This document shows positions 1-7,979 of a DNA stretch of 64,000 nt, piece after piece. Position 1 is the stretch's first letter; each line of letters begins with the position of its first letter. Source of the stretch: Dehalococcoidia bacterium (GTDB lineage: Bacteria; Chloroflexota; Dehalococcoidia; Dehalococcoidales; RBG-16-60-22); NCBI GenBank assembly GCA_030615035.1, contig JAUXAC010000001.1, positions 1 to 64,000 on the forward strand. Direction: 5' to 3'. A program made the translations under genes and the position numbers. The notes under the pieces were generated by a model that saw only the letters and a program-made list of their open reading frames with translations, was not told the origin of the DNA and made no database searches.

Positions 1-2
1 TC

Positions 3-767
3 AGCGAAAACACCATCAAGACACACCTGAGGCCGATAAAACTCCTTGCCACAATCCAGGAATGGCCTTTCCCCAAACTCACCATGCGAAAAGTCAGACC
101 CGAGGACATCACCCGCACCATGTTTACCAGGGAGCAGGTAATCAGCCTGATACAGATGGGCCGGAAGCTCCTCGAGCCGAAGGAGCTTTCCTGGCTGGCC
201 CTGGCCACAACCTACGGGCTCCGGAGAGAGGAGCTGGGCTACCCCAAGCCTCCCGAGATAACCGATGGTACAGTCCGCATTCACACCGTCAAGGGGGGGC
301 CGCCAACAACCCACCTGATTCCGCTGGACATAGCCCCTTTCCTCAAGCACTACCAGCCCTACTCTACCGATTACATGTCTCACCGGTTTCTAAAAATACT
401 CTATAAAACCGGGGTCAAGGTCGGCGCCGGCTACGGGTGGCACTCCATCCGCCGTGCCCTAGCCACGGAGCTGCTATTGTCTGAAGCCAGTGCCCTCAAC
501 ATTACTCGCTTCATGCGGTGGTCCGAGCTCACTATTCAGAAAGACTTTGGGATGCTGGCCATCTACGCAAAGAAAGACCAGGCCAGGGTAGATAACCAGA
601 TATTCCGGATTCATCCCTTCCTGCCTTACTGGGGGACTGGGGAGGGCCAGGCGGCAGAGAAGCGGGGTAAGCTGCAGTCTCTCCTCGACCTGCTAGAGTC
701 TGGGGAGCTGGAGGAGGGGGAAATTGAGCAGCTTATCACCATGGTGCGGACCCGAGCTACCGCTTAG
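3..767 (+). CDS. Tyrosine recombinase (phage integrase family), 5' end outside window
   Basis: Site-specific tyrosine recombinase, probably the integrase of a past mobile element. The reading frame is open to the left edge of the window, so the N-terminal part is missing; an internal ATG at 84 is probably not the start. Catalytic-domain landmarks are visible: YGLRREEL (first Arg), WHSIRRALATELL (the H-x-x-R box) and AIYAKKD (candidate nucleophile Tyr). The tail is acidic and Glu-rich (ESGELEEGEIEQ). The gene ends 30 bp before the 5' end of a tRNA-Ser. Family assignment is good; whether the enzyme still works cannot be told from a partial gene. Confidence 0.8.
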   Translation, partial: SENTIKTHLRPIKLLATIQEWPFPKLTMRKVRPEDITRTMFTREQVISLIQMGRKLLEPKELSWLALATTYGLRREELGYPKPPEITDGTVRIHTVKGGPPTTHLIPLDIAPFLKHYQPYSTDYMSHRFLKILYKTGVKVGAGYGWHSIRRALATELLLSEASALNITRFMRWSELTIQKDFGMLAIYAKKDQARVDNQIFRIHPFLPYWGTGEGQAAEKRGKLQSLLDLLESGELEEGEIEQLITMVRTRATA

Positions 768-797
768 AGGTTTTTAGAGAACGCGGAAATATTACTG

Positions 798-882
798 GGA
801 GAGGTGGCCGAGCGGATTAAGGCAGCTGTCCTGAAAACAGCCACCCGAAGGGTCGTGGGTTCGAATCCCACCCTCTCCGCCA
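798..882 (+). tRNA. tRNA-Ser(TGA)
   Basis: Folds as a class II tRNA with encoded CCA. The acceptor stem GGAGAGG/CCTCTCC is perfect, with a G discriminator. The anticodon stem is GCTGT/ACAGC (825-829/837-841), the loop is CCTGAAA and the anticodon TGA is at 832-834. A long variable arm (842-854) and T arm GTGGG/CCCAC with loop TTCGAAT follow. The base before the anticodon (position 33) is C rather than the nearly universal T. An integrase gene ends just upstream. Confidence 0.9.
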
Positions 883-917
883 AAGTATTTCTTAAGAAAG
901 CGTCCTGAGGGAGAATG

Positions 918-1045
918 TTTATCAACCTCACCCCCCCCGTTATCCCCACCCCCGCTCCTTAAAAGGAGAGAGGCGGCGCCCCGCTTACCCAACTCTTACC
1001 AGAAAGGGGTATCATCGATGACACCCTCCCCCCTCTTAAAACAAA
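918..1045. repeat. Degenerate copy of the dispersed hairpin repeat family
   Basis: Begins with a C-rich run resembling the ACCTCACCCC end of other copies and contains CTCCTT/AAGGAG hairpin arms followed by a GC-rich block. It is decayed compared with other copies. The following stretch up to about 1250 holds no gene that I can support. Confidence 0.5.
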
Positions 1046-1297
1046 GGTAGATTATGATTCACCACCCTGGGAAATGCCCAGATTTTGATTCTGTAAGGTC
1101 TAAGCTCAGAAATTAGGGGCTCCAGTGGCACCGGTAGCTTGGGGTCCTCTTTTTTGGCTTTTTCAGCCCCCCAGTCTAACGGTTAGAAAAGTAGCGAAAT
1201 TTTAACCTAGTGCCTTAGGTGCCCCCAAAATTGCCCTTTAAAATTGCCACCAAAGGGCTTGACAATTTTATCAGGCTTATGCTAGGCTTACGCTGCT

Positions 1298-1540
1298 ATG
1301 CCATGGCCAAAGTTAGAACTAGCCTTCAAATATTTAACAGCTACCCAAGCCCGTAAGAGGTTGGGGCTTAGTCGCTACCAGTTTGACCTTCGCGTTGAAC
1401 GCGGCATCTTCCCCCGACCGACACATGTTGATACTGTACAAAGGGGCGACGTTACCATGCACGTTCGCTATTTCGATGAAAACTGGGTGAGGATAGCCCG
1501 AGATATTATGGAGAGTTCGCCTAACACTAAAAAGGAGTGA
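1298..1540 (+). CDS. Small HTH / excisionase-like protein
   Basis: An 80-residue protein with an N-terminal helix-turn-helix of the MerR/excisionase type: LTATQARKRLGLSRYQFD, then a turn and RGIFPRP, the layout of AlpA/Xis-like DNA-binding proteins. The C-terminal half (VRYFDENWVRIARDI) fits the wing and closing helix. A TTGACA lies at 1259 with weak -10 sequences just upstream of the start, leaving little room for a leader. It lies between a tyrosine recombinase and tRNA genes, so it may be a leftover excisionase or element regulator. The function is inferred from fold-like pattern and context only. Confidence 0.5.
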   Translation: MPWPKLELAFKYLTATQARKRLGLSRYQFDLRVERGIFPRPTHVDTVQRGDVTMHVRYFDENWVRIARDIMESSPNTKKE

Positions 1541-1590
1541 CCGGTTGAGGAGAGAAATGCAACTCGCAACAAGACTCTTAATCAATAAGC

Positions 1591-1664
1591 TGGCTGGGGA
1601 ACCAGGATTCGAACCTGGCCTACACGGTCCAGAGCCGTGTGTCCTACCGCTAGACGATTCCCCA
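1591..1664 (-). tRNA. tRNA-Gln(CTG)
   Basis: On the minus strand: acceptor TGGGGAA/TTCCCCA with encoded CCA, anticodon stem CACGG/CCGTG with loop CTCTGGA giving anticodon CTG, and T arm CCAGG-TTCGAAT-CCTGG. The cloverleaf is complete. A truncated second copy lies 144 bp upstream in tRNA orientation. Confidence 0.93.
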
Positions 1665-1807
1665 GTAACTCGTCATGACGAGTTGCCCGCCCGGGCAAGT
1701 AACGTCACAGAATTAAAATCTAGGCGTTTTTCCGAGCTGGTCAATGATATTTTACCTTCAATCGTAGCCTTGGCTACACCCCAAAAAGCAGCGGAGATTG
1801 GGCAGCT

Positions 1808-1846
1808 GATCCAGAGTCCGCCGTCCTACCACTAGACGATTCCCCA
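1808..1846 (-). pseudogene. 5' half of a second tRNA-Gln (truncated)
   Basis: The minus strand carries TGGGGAATCGTCTAG, GGTAGGAC and the CTCTGGA anticodon loop of a tRNA-Gln(CTG), nearly matching the intact gene at 1591-1664. The sequence then diverges just past the anticodon loop, and the 3' half (T arm and acceptor) is missing. The 1665-1807 spacer contains an open frame (about 1720-1835, plus strand) running into this fragment. It resembles the tail of a coding gene, as seen where integrase genes overlap tRNA attachment sites, but is too short to assign. Confidence 0.7.
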
Positions 1847-1897
1847 GCACACCAAGATTATAGCATGCAGCTATGCCGGTGGCAATAATCGGATAAT

Positions 1898-1926
1898 TTG
1901 ACATACTCAGCTTGGATGCTTATGCT
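1898..1926 (+). promoter_or_regulatory. Promoter of rnc
   Basis: TTGACA, a 17-nt spacer, then TATGCT. The predicted start of transcription is about 25 nt before the rnc start codon. Confidence 0.75.
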
Positions 1927-1954
1927 AAAATTACTTTAGAAAAGGGGGCGTTCT

Positions 1955-2656
1955 TTGGCTGATTTAGTTGCTTTGCAGAAGACCCTTGAGGTTTCCTTTA
2001 ATAACCTATCTCTACTGGAGCAGGCTATGGTTCATAGCTCCTATATTAACGAGAATCCCGGTTTTGCCCCGGTCGCTAATGAGAGGCTTGAGTTTCTGGG
2101 CGATGCTATTCTAGGCCTTATCGTTGCCGAGAAGCTATATCAGGACTTCCCCGATCTTACTGAAGGCGAGATGACCAAACTACGCTCCGCCCTAGTGCGC
2201 CGAGATACCCTGGCCGGTGTTGCCATCACTGTTAAACTTGGCAACCATCTCTACATGGGAAAGGGTGAGGAAGCGAGTGGTGGGCGAAATAAATCGGCTA
2301 ACCTGGCGGGAGCTTTAGAAGCGGTGATAGCGGCGGTTTTTCTTGATGGGGGTTTGGCTATCACCAAGGATTTCGTTTTAAGGTTATTTGGTGAAGAGTT
2401 GCAGAAGGTAATTAAGCCGGATACGGGGATTGATTATAAATCGCAGTTACAGGAACTTATCCAGTCCAAATATCATTCACCACCTACCTATCGGTTGGTA
2501 GAAGCAATGGGTCCAGCCCATGACAAGAGGTTTATCGTTGAAGTAATAGCTGGCGATACTGTGTTGAGCAGGGGTTCGGGCAAGAGTAAAAAAATGGCTG
2601 AAACTGAAGCCGCCCGTTCCGCATTAGAACAACTTTCAGCTAACTTTACACAATAA
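1955..2656 (+). CDS. rnc: Ribonuclease III
   Basis: Endoribonuclease that cuts double-stranded RNA in rRNA precursor processing and mRNA turnover. The RNase III signature NERLEFLGDAIL is at residues 42-53, and the second acidic site ALEAVIAAVFLDGG is around residue 120. A C-terminal double-stranded-RNA-binding domain follows from about residue 160 (DYKSQLQELIQ through SGKSKKMAETEAA). The 233-residue length is normal. The start is TTG at 1955, preceded by an AAAGGGGG ribosome-binding site at 1941-1948 and a strong promoter. It appears to be the first gene of a short plus-strand run. Confidence 0.95.
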   Translation: MADLVALQKTLEVSFNNLSLLEQAMVHSSYINENPGFAPVANERLEFLGDAILGLIVAEKLYQDFPDLTEGEMTKLRSALVRRDTLAGVAITVKLGNHLYMGKGEEASGGRNKSANLAGALEAVIAAVFLDGGLAITKDFVLRLFGEELQKVIKPDTGIDYKSQLQELIQSKYHSPPTYRLVEAMGPAHDKRFIVEVIAGDTVLSRGSGKSKKMAETEAARSALEQLSANFTQ

Positions 2657-2719
2657 CCACTCTTTGTTAAACTTCAATTAGCATTACCTGTAGTTCAGTA
2701 CTCAAATATAGGTGTTACT

Positions 2720-2872
2720 ATGGGGAGACGAGATTACAGACATAGAGAACCAAAGAAATCCAAAAGGGATGCCAGGAAAATATCCCCGGTTACTATTGTG
2801 CCACCCCCAATGACTGTGGAAGTAATTAAGAAGAGTAAAAAGAAGCGAGAAGAAGCGGAGGGAGAAGAATAG
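2720..2872 (+). CDS. Conserved small basic protein (50 aa)
   Basis: A 50-residue, highly charged protein starting MGRRDYRHREPKK, with a lysine/arginine-rich N-terminus, a central PPPMTVEVIKK segment and a KKKREEAEGEE tail. It sits between rnc and a radical SAM gene on the same strand. Composition suggests nucleic-acid or ribosome association, but no function can be assigned. The ATG follows GGTGTTACT, a modest ribosome-binding site. Confidence 0.55.
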   Translation: MGRRDYRHREPKKSKRDARKISPVTIVPPPMTVEVIKKSKKKREEAEGEE

Positions 2873-2934
2873 CTGCTTACCAAAGGCTTCACCACACTGG
2901 GGAGTTAAAAGCTCGGGCGGAAAAAGCCAGATCA

Positions 2935-3804
2935 ATGCTGGAAGAGTGTTGCCTCTGCCCTCGTCATTGTGGGGTTAATCGCCTGGTTGGTGAAAAAGGT
3001 AAGTGCCGTATTACTAATCAGGCTCTGGTTTCCAGCTCTGGGCCTCACTTTGGGGAGGAAGCGCCTCTGGTGGGGAGGCATGGTTCGGGGACCATCTTTT
3101 TTACCTACTGTAATCTACGCTGTGTCTTTTGCCAGAATTACACTATAAGCCAATTAGGTGAAGGAAAAGAGATAGGTAAGGAAGAACTGGCAAGGACGAT
3201 GCTTTCTCTCCAGGCGATGGGCTGTCATAATATAAATCTGGTAAGTCCGACTCATGTAGTGCCTTATATACTGGAGGCTCTGGAGCTAGCGGTAAGTAGT
3301 GGACTCTATCTGCCCTTGGTATACAACACCGGCGGCTATGATGCTGTGGAGACCCTGCAGTTACTGGACGGAATTGTTGACATCTATATGCCGGATATGA
3401 AGTATTCTGATGAAAGGACTGCTGAGCAATTATCCGGGATAGAAGGCTATCCTCAAGTAAATAGGGCAGCAGTCAGGGAAATGCACCGTCAGGTGGGTGA
3501 CCTCCAGTTAGATGAGCAGGGTGTTGCTCAACGCGGTCTTCTGGTGCGTCATCTGGTATTGCCTAACCGTTTGGCTGGAACTGGGGAGGTGGTGCGATTC
3601 CTTGCTCAAGAGGTATCTACTAACACCTATCTAAACATTATGGCTCAGTATCATCCCTGCCATAAGGCTTTTGATATACCGCAATTAGCCCGTCCGGTAA
3701 ACAGGCAGGAATGTACTGAAGCTGTTGACTTGGCTCACCAGCAAGGCTTATACCGACTGGATAAGCAGCAAATTTCGTTACCATTGAGGCTTATCTTTGG
3801 ATAG
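2935..3804 (+). CDS. PflA-like radical SAM protein (COG1313 type)
   Basis: Radical SAM protein related to pyruvate formate-lyase activating enzymes; the substrate protein is unknown. The SAM cluster motif is C59-NLR-C63-VF-C66. Extra cysteines near the N-terminus (CCLCPRHCGVN) match a second conserved motif of this family. The ATG at 2935 lacks a good ribosome-binding site, and in-frame sequence upstream from about 2875 (HHTGELKARAEKARS) matches the usual family N-terminus. The true start may therefore lie further upstream at a non-ATG codon. The stop codon directly abuts a mobile-looking repeat. Confidence 0.85.
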   Translation: MLEECCLCPRHCGVNRLVGEKGKCRITNQALVSSSGPHFGEEAPLVGRHGSGTIFFTYCNLRCVFCQNYTISQLGEGKEIGKEELARTMLSLQAMGCHNINLVSPTHVVPYILEALELAVSSGLYLPLVYNTGGYDAVETLQLLDGIVDIYMPDMKYSDERTAEQLSGIEGYPQVNRAAVREMHRQVGDLQLDEQGVAQRGLLVRHLVLPNRLAGTGEVVRFLAQEVSTNTYLNIMAQYHPCHKAFDIPQLARPVNRQECTEAVDLAHQQGLYRLDKQQISLPLRLIFG

Positions 3805-3907
3805 AGATTGTCTAGCAACCTATCCCCCTGCCCCCCTTCTCTTAATAAGGGAAGGGGGAATGTGGGTAGGAGAGGGGGATAAAGAGGGTGAGGTTAATAA
3901 ACAATCT
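3805..3907. repeat. Short-form dispersed repeat with terminal inverted repeats (MITE-like)
   Basis: 103 bp starting immediately after the stop codon of the radical SAM gene. The ends are AGATTGT (3805-3811) and ACAATCT (3901-3907). The interior carries CCCCCTTCTCTT...AAGGGAAGGGGG hairpin arms and GGGTGAGGT near the right end. Confidence 0.75.
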
Positions 3908-3936
3908 AGATAAATATCTGTAGAATTATAAGAGTG

Positions 3937-4224
3937 ATGGTAATGACTGACTTGGCTTCAGTTCAGGTAATAGTTTACGGTCGTGTTCAAGGAGTCTTCT
4001 TCCGTGACTTTGTTGCCAGACGGGCTACCGAGCTAGGCCTGACTGGTTATGTACGCAACTTGCCTGATGGGAGTTTGGAAGTTCTGACCGAAGGGGAAAG
4101 AAATCAGTTAGAAAAACTGACCAGCTACCTCAAGGTGGGGCCATCCTCTGCCAGGGTGGAAAAGGTGGTAACCAGCTGGTCGGAATATACTGGTAGTTAC
4201 TCCGGTTTCAGGGTAAGGTATTAG
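3937..4224 (+). CDS. acyP: Acylphosphatase
   Basis: Small cytosolic hydrolase of acyl phosphates. The phosphate-binding loop with catalytic Arg is seen in GRVQGVFFRDF and the catalytic Asn in GYVRNLPDGSLEV. At about 95 residues it is the usual size. GTG 3934, ATG 3937 and ATG 3943 are all possible starts; 3937 is chosen for spacing to the AAGAG-like sequence. Its 3' end overlaps the convergent gene at 4221 by four bases. Confidence 0.93.
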   Translation: MVMTDLASVQVIVYGRVQGVFFRDFVARRATELGLTGYVRNLPDGSLEVLTEGERNQLEKLTSYLKVGPSSARVEKVVTSWSEYTGSYSGFRVRY

Positions 4225-4631
4225 CTGGGAACTTGCCGTAGTCCATAGTACGGCTCGTTTTTAAGGAGGCGAGATAAAATCTCCTCCGAAGTGCGGTAGC
4301 TATCTCCACCACGCCGTTCGCTTAACTGCTTCCCTAGTTCTTCCAACTCAAGTGGCTGATTACCGATAGCTAGAAAAAGGCGAAACATGCTCTCTAAAAT
4401 GGGTAACTGACCGGTGATAAACCCCGGAACATTGCTACAGCAATCTTTAATAGTGGCTAGAAGTTCGTCTGTTGGAATCTCTTTCCCCTCGGCAATCAAC
4501 TTTTTACGGCACTCAGCGCACAGATAGCCTTGAGCCAAGGCAGAAAACGAGCGGTTATTCTGCTGATACCAGTCTAAATCAATAAACCAGCGCGGTTTTG
4601 GTTGGTCAGTACTTATTTCTTCCTCGTCCAT
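4221..4631 (-). CDS. Conserved hypothetical protein at end of Mo-cofactor operon
   Basis: A 136-residue soluble protein that I do not recognise. Visible features are an N-terminal WFIDLDWYQQNNRSF segment and a CAEC pair that could bind metal together with a later CC pair. An ordered C-terminal part (LEELGKQLSERRGGDSYRTSEEILSRLL) resembles a short helical or winged-helix region. It follows the DUF362 gene by 15 bp on the same strand, so it is probably the last gene of the mobA-moeA-mobB transcript. Confidence 0.65.
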   Translation of the reverse strand: MDEEEISTDQPKPRWFIDLDWYQQNNRSFSALAQGYLCAECRKKLIAEGKEIPTDELLATIKDCCSNVPGFITGQLPILESMFRLFLAIGNQPLELEELGKQLSERRGGDSYRTSEEILSRLLKNEPYYGLRQVPS

Positions 4632-4646
4632 AGAATTACCCGGTTT

Positions 4647-5378
4647 TTAAGTCTCAAATTCTACTTTAGCTGATTTAATCAGATTAAGATACTCAGTCTT
4701 GAGTCCCAGCGTCTCTGAGACTTCACGGTCTACCTCATAGGGCTCACCAACAAATATCTTGCCATACTCCTCAACCTCGCCCTGGGTGGGGTCATCTTTA
4801 CCGGTAAGCTTCTGTCGAGCTTCTATAATCCCTAGGTCAAAGGGGAGGGTGAAATAGAGGTCAGCTATCACCTTATCAATTCCCAGACTGTGTAAAGCCC
4901 CCCAGCCACTTGGTGACTCACCATGATACTTACTGCTCGGCAGCAATGTGAGCAGGTTCATTATACTGAGACTGCCCCTCCCCTTGAAAATCTTTAGTGG
5001 AGCTAACGTTATTAAGTAGTCGCTGGACAGGATAACATTGGGCACCCAGAAAGTCGGCATAACCAGAGACTTGGGTAGGGGATTATCTACCTCCACCCAG
5101 ATACAATCCTTTACATCCAGCGTCAATACCCGCGGGAAATTATAACCTAGGGCTTGATATATCGGGTAGATTGGTCCGCCCCCGGGAGTCCCTTCTAAAA
5201 GAAGAATATCGGCATCACTAACCTGCCTGATACCTTCTATTATCGCCGACAGTATATTCTGGCTGGTAGTTACCGGGTATGCTATCGGATAAGAAGCACT
5301 GGGTTTAATCAGAATACGTCGTGCCCTGGATATAACCGATGGTGCCTTAAAAACAAACTCTGAAGCCTTAAATATCAC
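4647..5378 (-). CDS. DUF362-like protein
   Basis: 243-residue protein resembling the DUF362 family, whose members often occur with iron-sulfur or metal-cofactor enzymes. Supporting stretches are RILIKPSASYP near the N-terminus, the LLLEGTPGGGP loop, and DYLITLAPLKIFKGRGSLSIMN in the middle. No ferredoxin-type CxxCxxC motif is present, so it is the short form. Its GTG start overlaps the mobB stop by four bases (GTGA), indicating translational coupling within the cofactor operon. The biochemical role is unknown. Confidence 0.7.
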   Translation of the reverse strand: MIFKASEFVFKAPSVISRARRILIKPSASYPIAYPVTTSQNILSAIIEGIRQVSDADILLLEGTPGGGPIYPIYQALGYNFPRVLTLDVKDCIWVEVDNPLPKSLVMPTFWVPNVILSSDYLITLAPLKIFKGRGSLSIMNLLTLLPSSKYHGESPSGWGALHSLGIDKVIADLYFTLPFDLGIIEARQKLTGKDDPTQGEVEEYGKIFVGEPYEVDREVSETLGLKTEYLNLIKSAKVEFET

Positions 5379-6025
5379 CTCTTCCTCCTCAAGAAAATGC
5401 GTAAGCTCTTTATCTTACTAACGCTCTTTAGACTAGATACCATGGCAACCAAGGTTCTAATCAGCAAGCTCTTAGTAGATTGATTTATCGGAATATAGGC
5501 ATCATTAATAAACAGGTCAATATCCTCTTCTCTCTGTTGGGCGAGCAGTGTTTTCTCAATCAAATCAGTTATCTTTGGCACCTCGCCCCTTGAAAACTGT
5601 GGCACATCTACATCCAGGGGTTCGTCAGTGACTACAGCCAATAATTGCTCAGGCGGGCTTAATAATTCTTTCCCTTGTTCCTTGCGATGAACTTCAATTT
5701 TAGGGTGGTGGCTCTGCTTAAAGCCTTCGGTCAGGATAAGGTCATAGTCCCAGCAAATAAAATTAGACAGCTCTTGCGCACTCAAGTCACGCTCCAAATT
5801 TTTAATGATTGCCAGCTTGTGTGATGAACTAATGGCTGATATTTCACTACCAGCTCGGCTGAATCGCCAGCTATCCTTGCTCACCCCATCAAGCTCAAAA
5901 TCCTCGCCAGAATGCTTGATAACTGCTACTCGGTAACCCCGTTGCTTAAGCTCGACAATTAAGCCTTCCAGCAAAGTTGTCTTGCCAGATTCTGACTTAC
6001 CCACAATAGAAATAATTGGTTGCAT
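5375..6025 (-). CDS. mobB: Molybdopterin-guanine dinucleotide biosynthesis protein B
   Basis: P-loop GTPase that assists attachment of GMP to molybdopterin. Walker A is GKSESGKT at residues 9-16, followed by the family-typical VAVIKHSGEDFELDGVSKDS and DLILTEGFKQSHHPKIEV motifs. The C-terminal extension beyond about residue 160 (QREEDIDLFINDAYIPINQ) is a small extra domain found in some MobB proteins. The gene lies 9 bp downstream of moeA and overlaps the next gene by four bases. Confidence 0.93.
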   Translation of the reverse strand: MQPIISIVGKSESGKTTLLEGLIVELKQRGYRVAVIKHSGEDFELDGVSKDSWRFSRAGSEISAISSSHKLAIIKNLERDLSAQELSNFICWDYDLILTEGFKQSHHPKIEVHRKEQGKELLSPPEQLLAVVTDEPLDVDVPQFSRGEVPKITDLIEKTLLAQQREEDIDLFINDAYIPINQSTKSLLIRTLVAMVSSLKSVSKIKSLRIFLRRKR

Positions 6026-6034
6026 ACCTAATTC

Positions 6035-7318
6035 CTAGCTATTTACTTCCTCGTTCCAATCAAGCATCATTACTTGGACTATTTCTCCTGCTTTCACCTC
6101 TGTCTTATCCTCGGGGACAATCACCAGCCCATTGGCTAGGCTCATAGAGGTTAGCATCCCTGAACCTTGGGGACCGGTTAGGCGGGCAAAGTACTGATCA
6201 TTGCGCTTTTCCACCACCGCCCGGGTGTAGGCACGACGTCCACTCTTATTTAAGATAGGTTCTTCTATTACTGCTTCTACGGTAGGTTTGGTCAAGTTCT
6301 TTTTACCCATCATCTTAAGGATAGCCGGGCGAGCAAATAGCTCAAAGGTAACCATGGAGCTAACCGGGTAACCGGGTAGGCCAAGCTGAGGTATGTTTCT
6401 GGTTGCCCCTGTCTTGTCAATTCCCTTAATCGTACCAAAGGCTAGGGGTTTCCCCGGCTTCATGCGGACTGTCCAGAAGGTAATTTCGCCCTCTTGAGCC
6501 AAGACATCCTTCACCATATCGTAGTCCCCGGCTGAGACGCCGCCAGTGGTTATCAGCATGTCAGCATCCAAGCTCTGGCGGAGTCTGGTCACCAGTGAAT
6601 CCTTACTGTCCAAAGCTATCCCCAGTATTTTGGGGATGCCACCGGAGCGCTGGACTAGGGCAGCCACGCTATAAGTGTTACTATTGTAAATCTTACCCGC
6701 GGATAGCGGTTGGTTAATATCCGCAAGTTCATTTCCCGTGGCTAGAATAGCTACCACCGGGCGGCGAATAACTGTTACCTTGCTCCTGCCCAAAGAGGCT
6801 AGAACACCAACTTCGGCTGGCCTGATTACCATTCCCTTACTTAATACTTTTGAACCTTTGATAATATCTTCTCCGGCTCGCCGAATGTTCAAGCCAGTAT
6901 TAGCTTTACATAAAATACCTATTTCAGTAATGGACTGTTTGTTGGAAGACTTCTTTCGTTGCGCTTCATCGGTATCTTCAAATTTAACGACACTATCAGC
7001 GCCTTTAGGTACCGGTGCCCCGGTCATAATGCGAATGGCGGTGCCTGGTTGCACCTCATGCTCGGAAATAGAACCAGCAATGACAGTGCCAGTAACGCGA
7101 AGAAATCGTGGCGACTCATTGCCGGCACCGAGGGTATCTCTTGATTGAACGGCATAGCCATCCATAGCGGCACTATCTAGTGGAGGTATATTAATACTGG
7201 AGTATATATCCTCAGCCAGGACCTGTCCCAGTAAGTCTAGAATGGGAATCTGTTCCTCTTCCAGAACATCTATGCAGCTGAGAATTTTCCCCAGAGCCTG
7301 TTCAACGCTTATCATCAC
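6035..7318 (-). CDS. moeA: Molybdopterin molybdenumtransferase
   Basis: Inserts molybdenum into adenylylated molybdopterin. 427 residues, the usual MoeA length. It shows PPLDSAAMDGYAV near residue 45, the MPT-binding region VVAILATGNEL, TTGGVSAGDYD and the substrate loop MKPGKPLAFG. The C-terminal beta-barrel domain is present. GTG 7318 and ATG 7315 are both possible starts; a GAGGAG six bases before GTG favours 7318. That GTG directly follows the mobA TGA, so translation is likely coupled. Confidence 0.95.
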   Translation of the reverse strand: MMISVEQALGKILSCIDVLEEEQIPILDLLGQVLAEDIYSSINIPPLDSAAMDGYAVQSRDTLGAGNESPRFLRVTGTVIAGSISEHEVQPGTAIRIMTGAPVPKGADSVVKFEDTDEAQRKKSSNKQSITEIGILCKANTGLNIRRAGEDIIKGSKVLSKGMVIRPAEVGVLASLGRSKVTVIRRPVVAILATGNELADINQPLSAGKIYNSNTYSVAALVQRSGGIPKILGIALDSKDSLVTRLRQSLDADMLITTGGVSAGDYDMVKDVLAQEGEITFWTVRMKPGKPLAFGTIKGIDKTGATRNIPQLGLPGYPVSSMVTFELFARPAILKMMGKKNLTKPTVEAVIEEPILNKSGRRAYTRAVVEKRNDQYFARLTGPQGSGMLTSMSLANGLVIVPEDKTEVKAGEIVQVMMLDWNEEVNS

Positions 7319-7921
7319 TCATATCTCCTCGGCTAGTTCCCTTGCTTTTTTCATATCAGCTTTGGTATTGATGTTGAAAAAACTAAGGTGTTTGGGGTCA
7401 AACCTTTCAATCTCCTCGGCTTCTACATACCTTACTCTAACTAAGCTGAAAAGCTTGTCAACTCTCAGCTTGCCTTGCTTAATCAGCTGTTCTATAGGAG
7501 CTAAGCAGCTCTTTGTGTAAACAGCATGGAGTGGTTCAACTAGGTTGCCCACTCGTGGCGTCACGATGTCGAAATTAGTCGAAAGTTGTATCATGTAGCG
7601 CAGTAGGGCTTGGTTCAAAAAAGGCATATCTGAAGCGACGACAAAGTTATAGAATGAAATCGAAGTTACTAACCCGGTATAGATACCAACTAAAGGACCC
7701 TTGCCGGGATAAATATCGGTTACTACTCTTAACTTCGGGTAATCCATAGACTGAAGGGTTGTTAGCTCTCTAGCTGTAACTAAAATAATATCACCGCTAA
7801 GTGGACTTACACAGGATATTACCCGTTGTAGCAAGTTTTTGTTACCAACAGTTTCTAAAAACTTGTCATATCCCAGGCGTAAACTCTTGCCACCAGCAAG
7901 AATGATGCAACTCGCTTCCAA
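7319..7921 (-). CDS. mobA: Molybdenum cofactor guanylyltransferase
   Basis: Transfers GMP from GTP to molybdopterin to make the guanine dinucleotide form. The nucleotide-binding motif LAGGKSLRLGYDK is at residues 8-20, and the FVVASDMPFLN segment carries the metal-binding Asp. 200 residues, normal length. It is the first gene of the mobA-moeA-mobB-DUF362-unknown run. The short gap from pepA upstream has no clear promoter, so transcription may read through. Confidence 0.92.
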   Translation of the reverse strand: MEASCIILAGGKSLRLGYDKFLETVGNKNLLQRVISCVSPLSGDIILVTARELTTLQSMDYPKLRVVTDIYPGKGPLVGIYTGLVTSISFYNFVVASDMPFLNQALLRYMIQLSTNFDIVTPRVGNLVEPLHAVYTKSCLAPIEQLIKQGKLRVDKLFSLVRVRYVEAEEIERFDPKHLSFFNINTKADMKKARELAEEI

Positions 7922-7979
7922 AGTTTTTAGTTCTTTAACCTCACCCCCTATATTATTTTACCACACCAGTCAATAGCCT

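Noticed and set aside
764..992. Reverse-strand frames over tRNA-Ser
   Set aside because: They contain the translated tRNA sequence (GFEPTTLR/GGIRTHD type), a known false-gene signature.
1545..1835. Open frame covering tRNA-Gln and its fragment as a protein gene
   Set aside because: Most of it is antisense to an intact tRNA. Only the part from about 1720 could be a coding remnant, and it is too short to assign.
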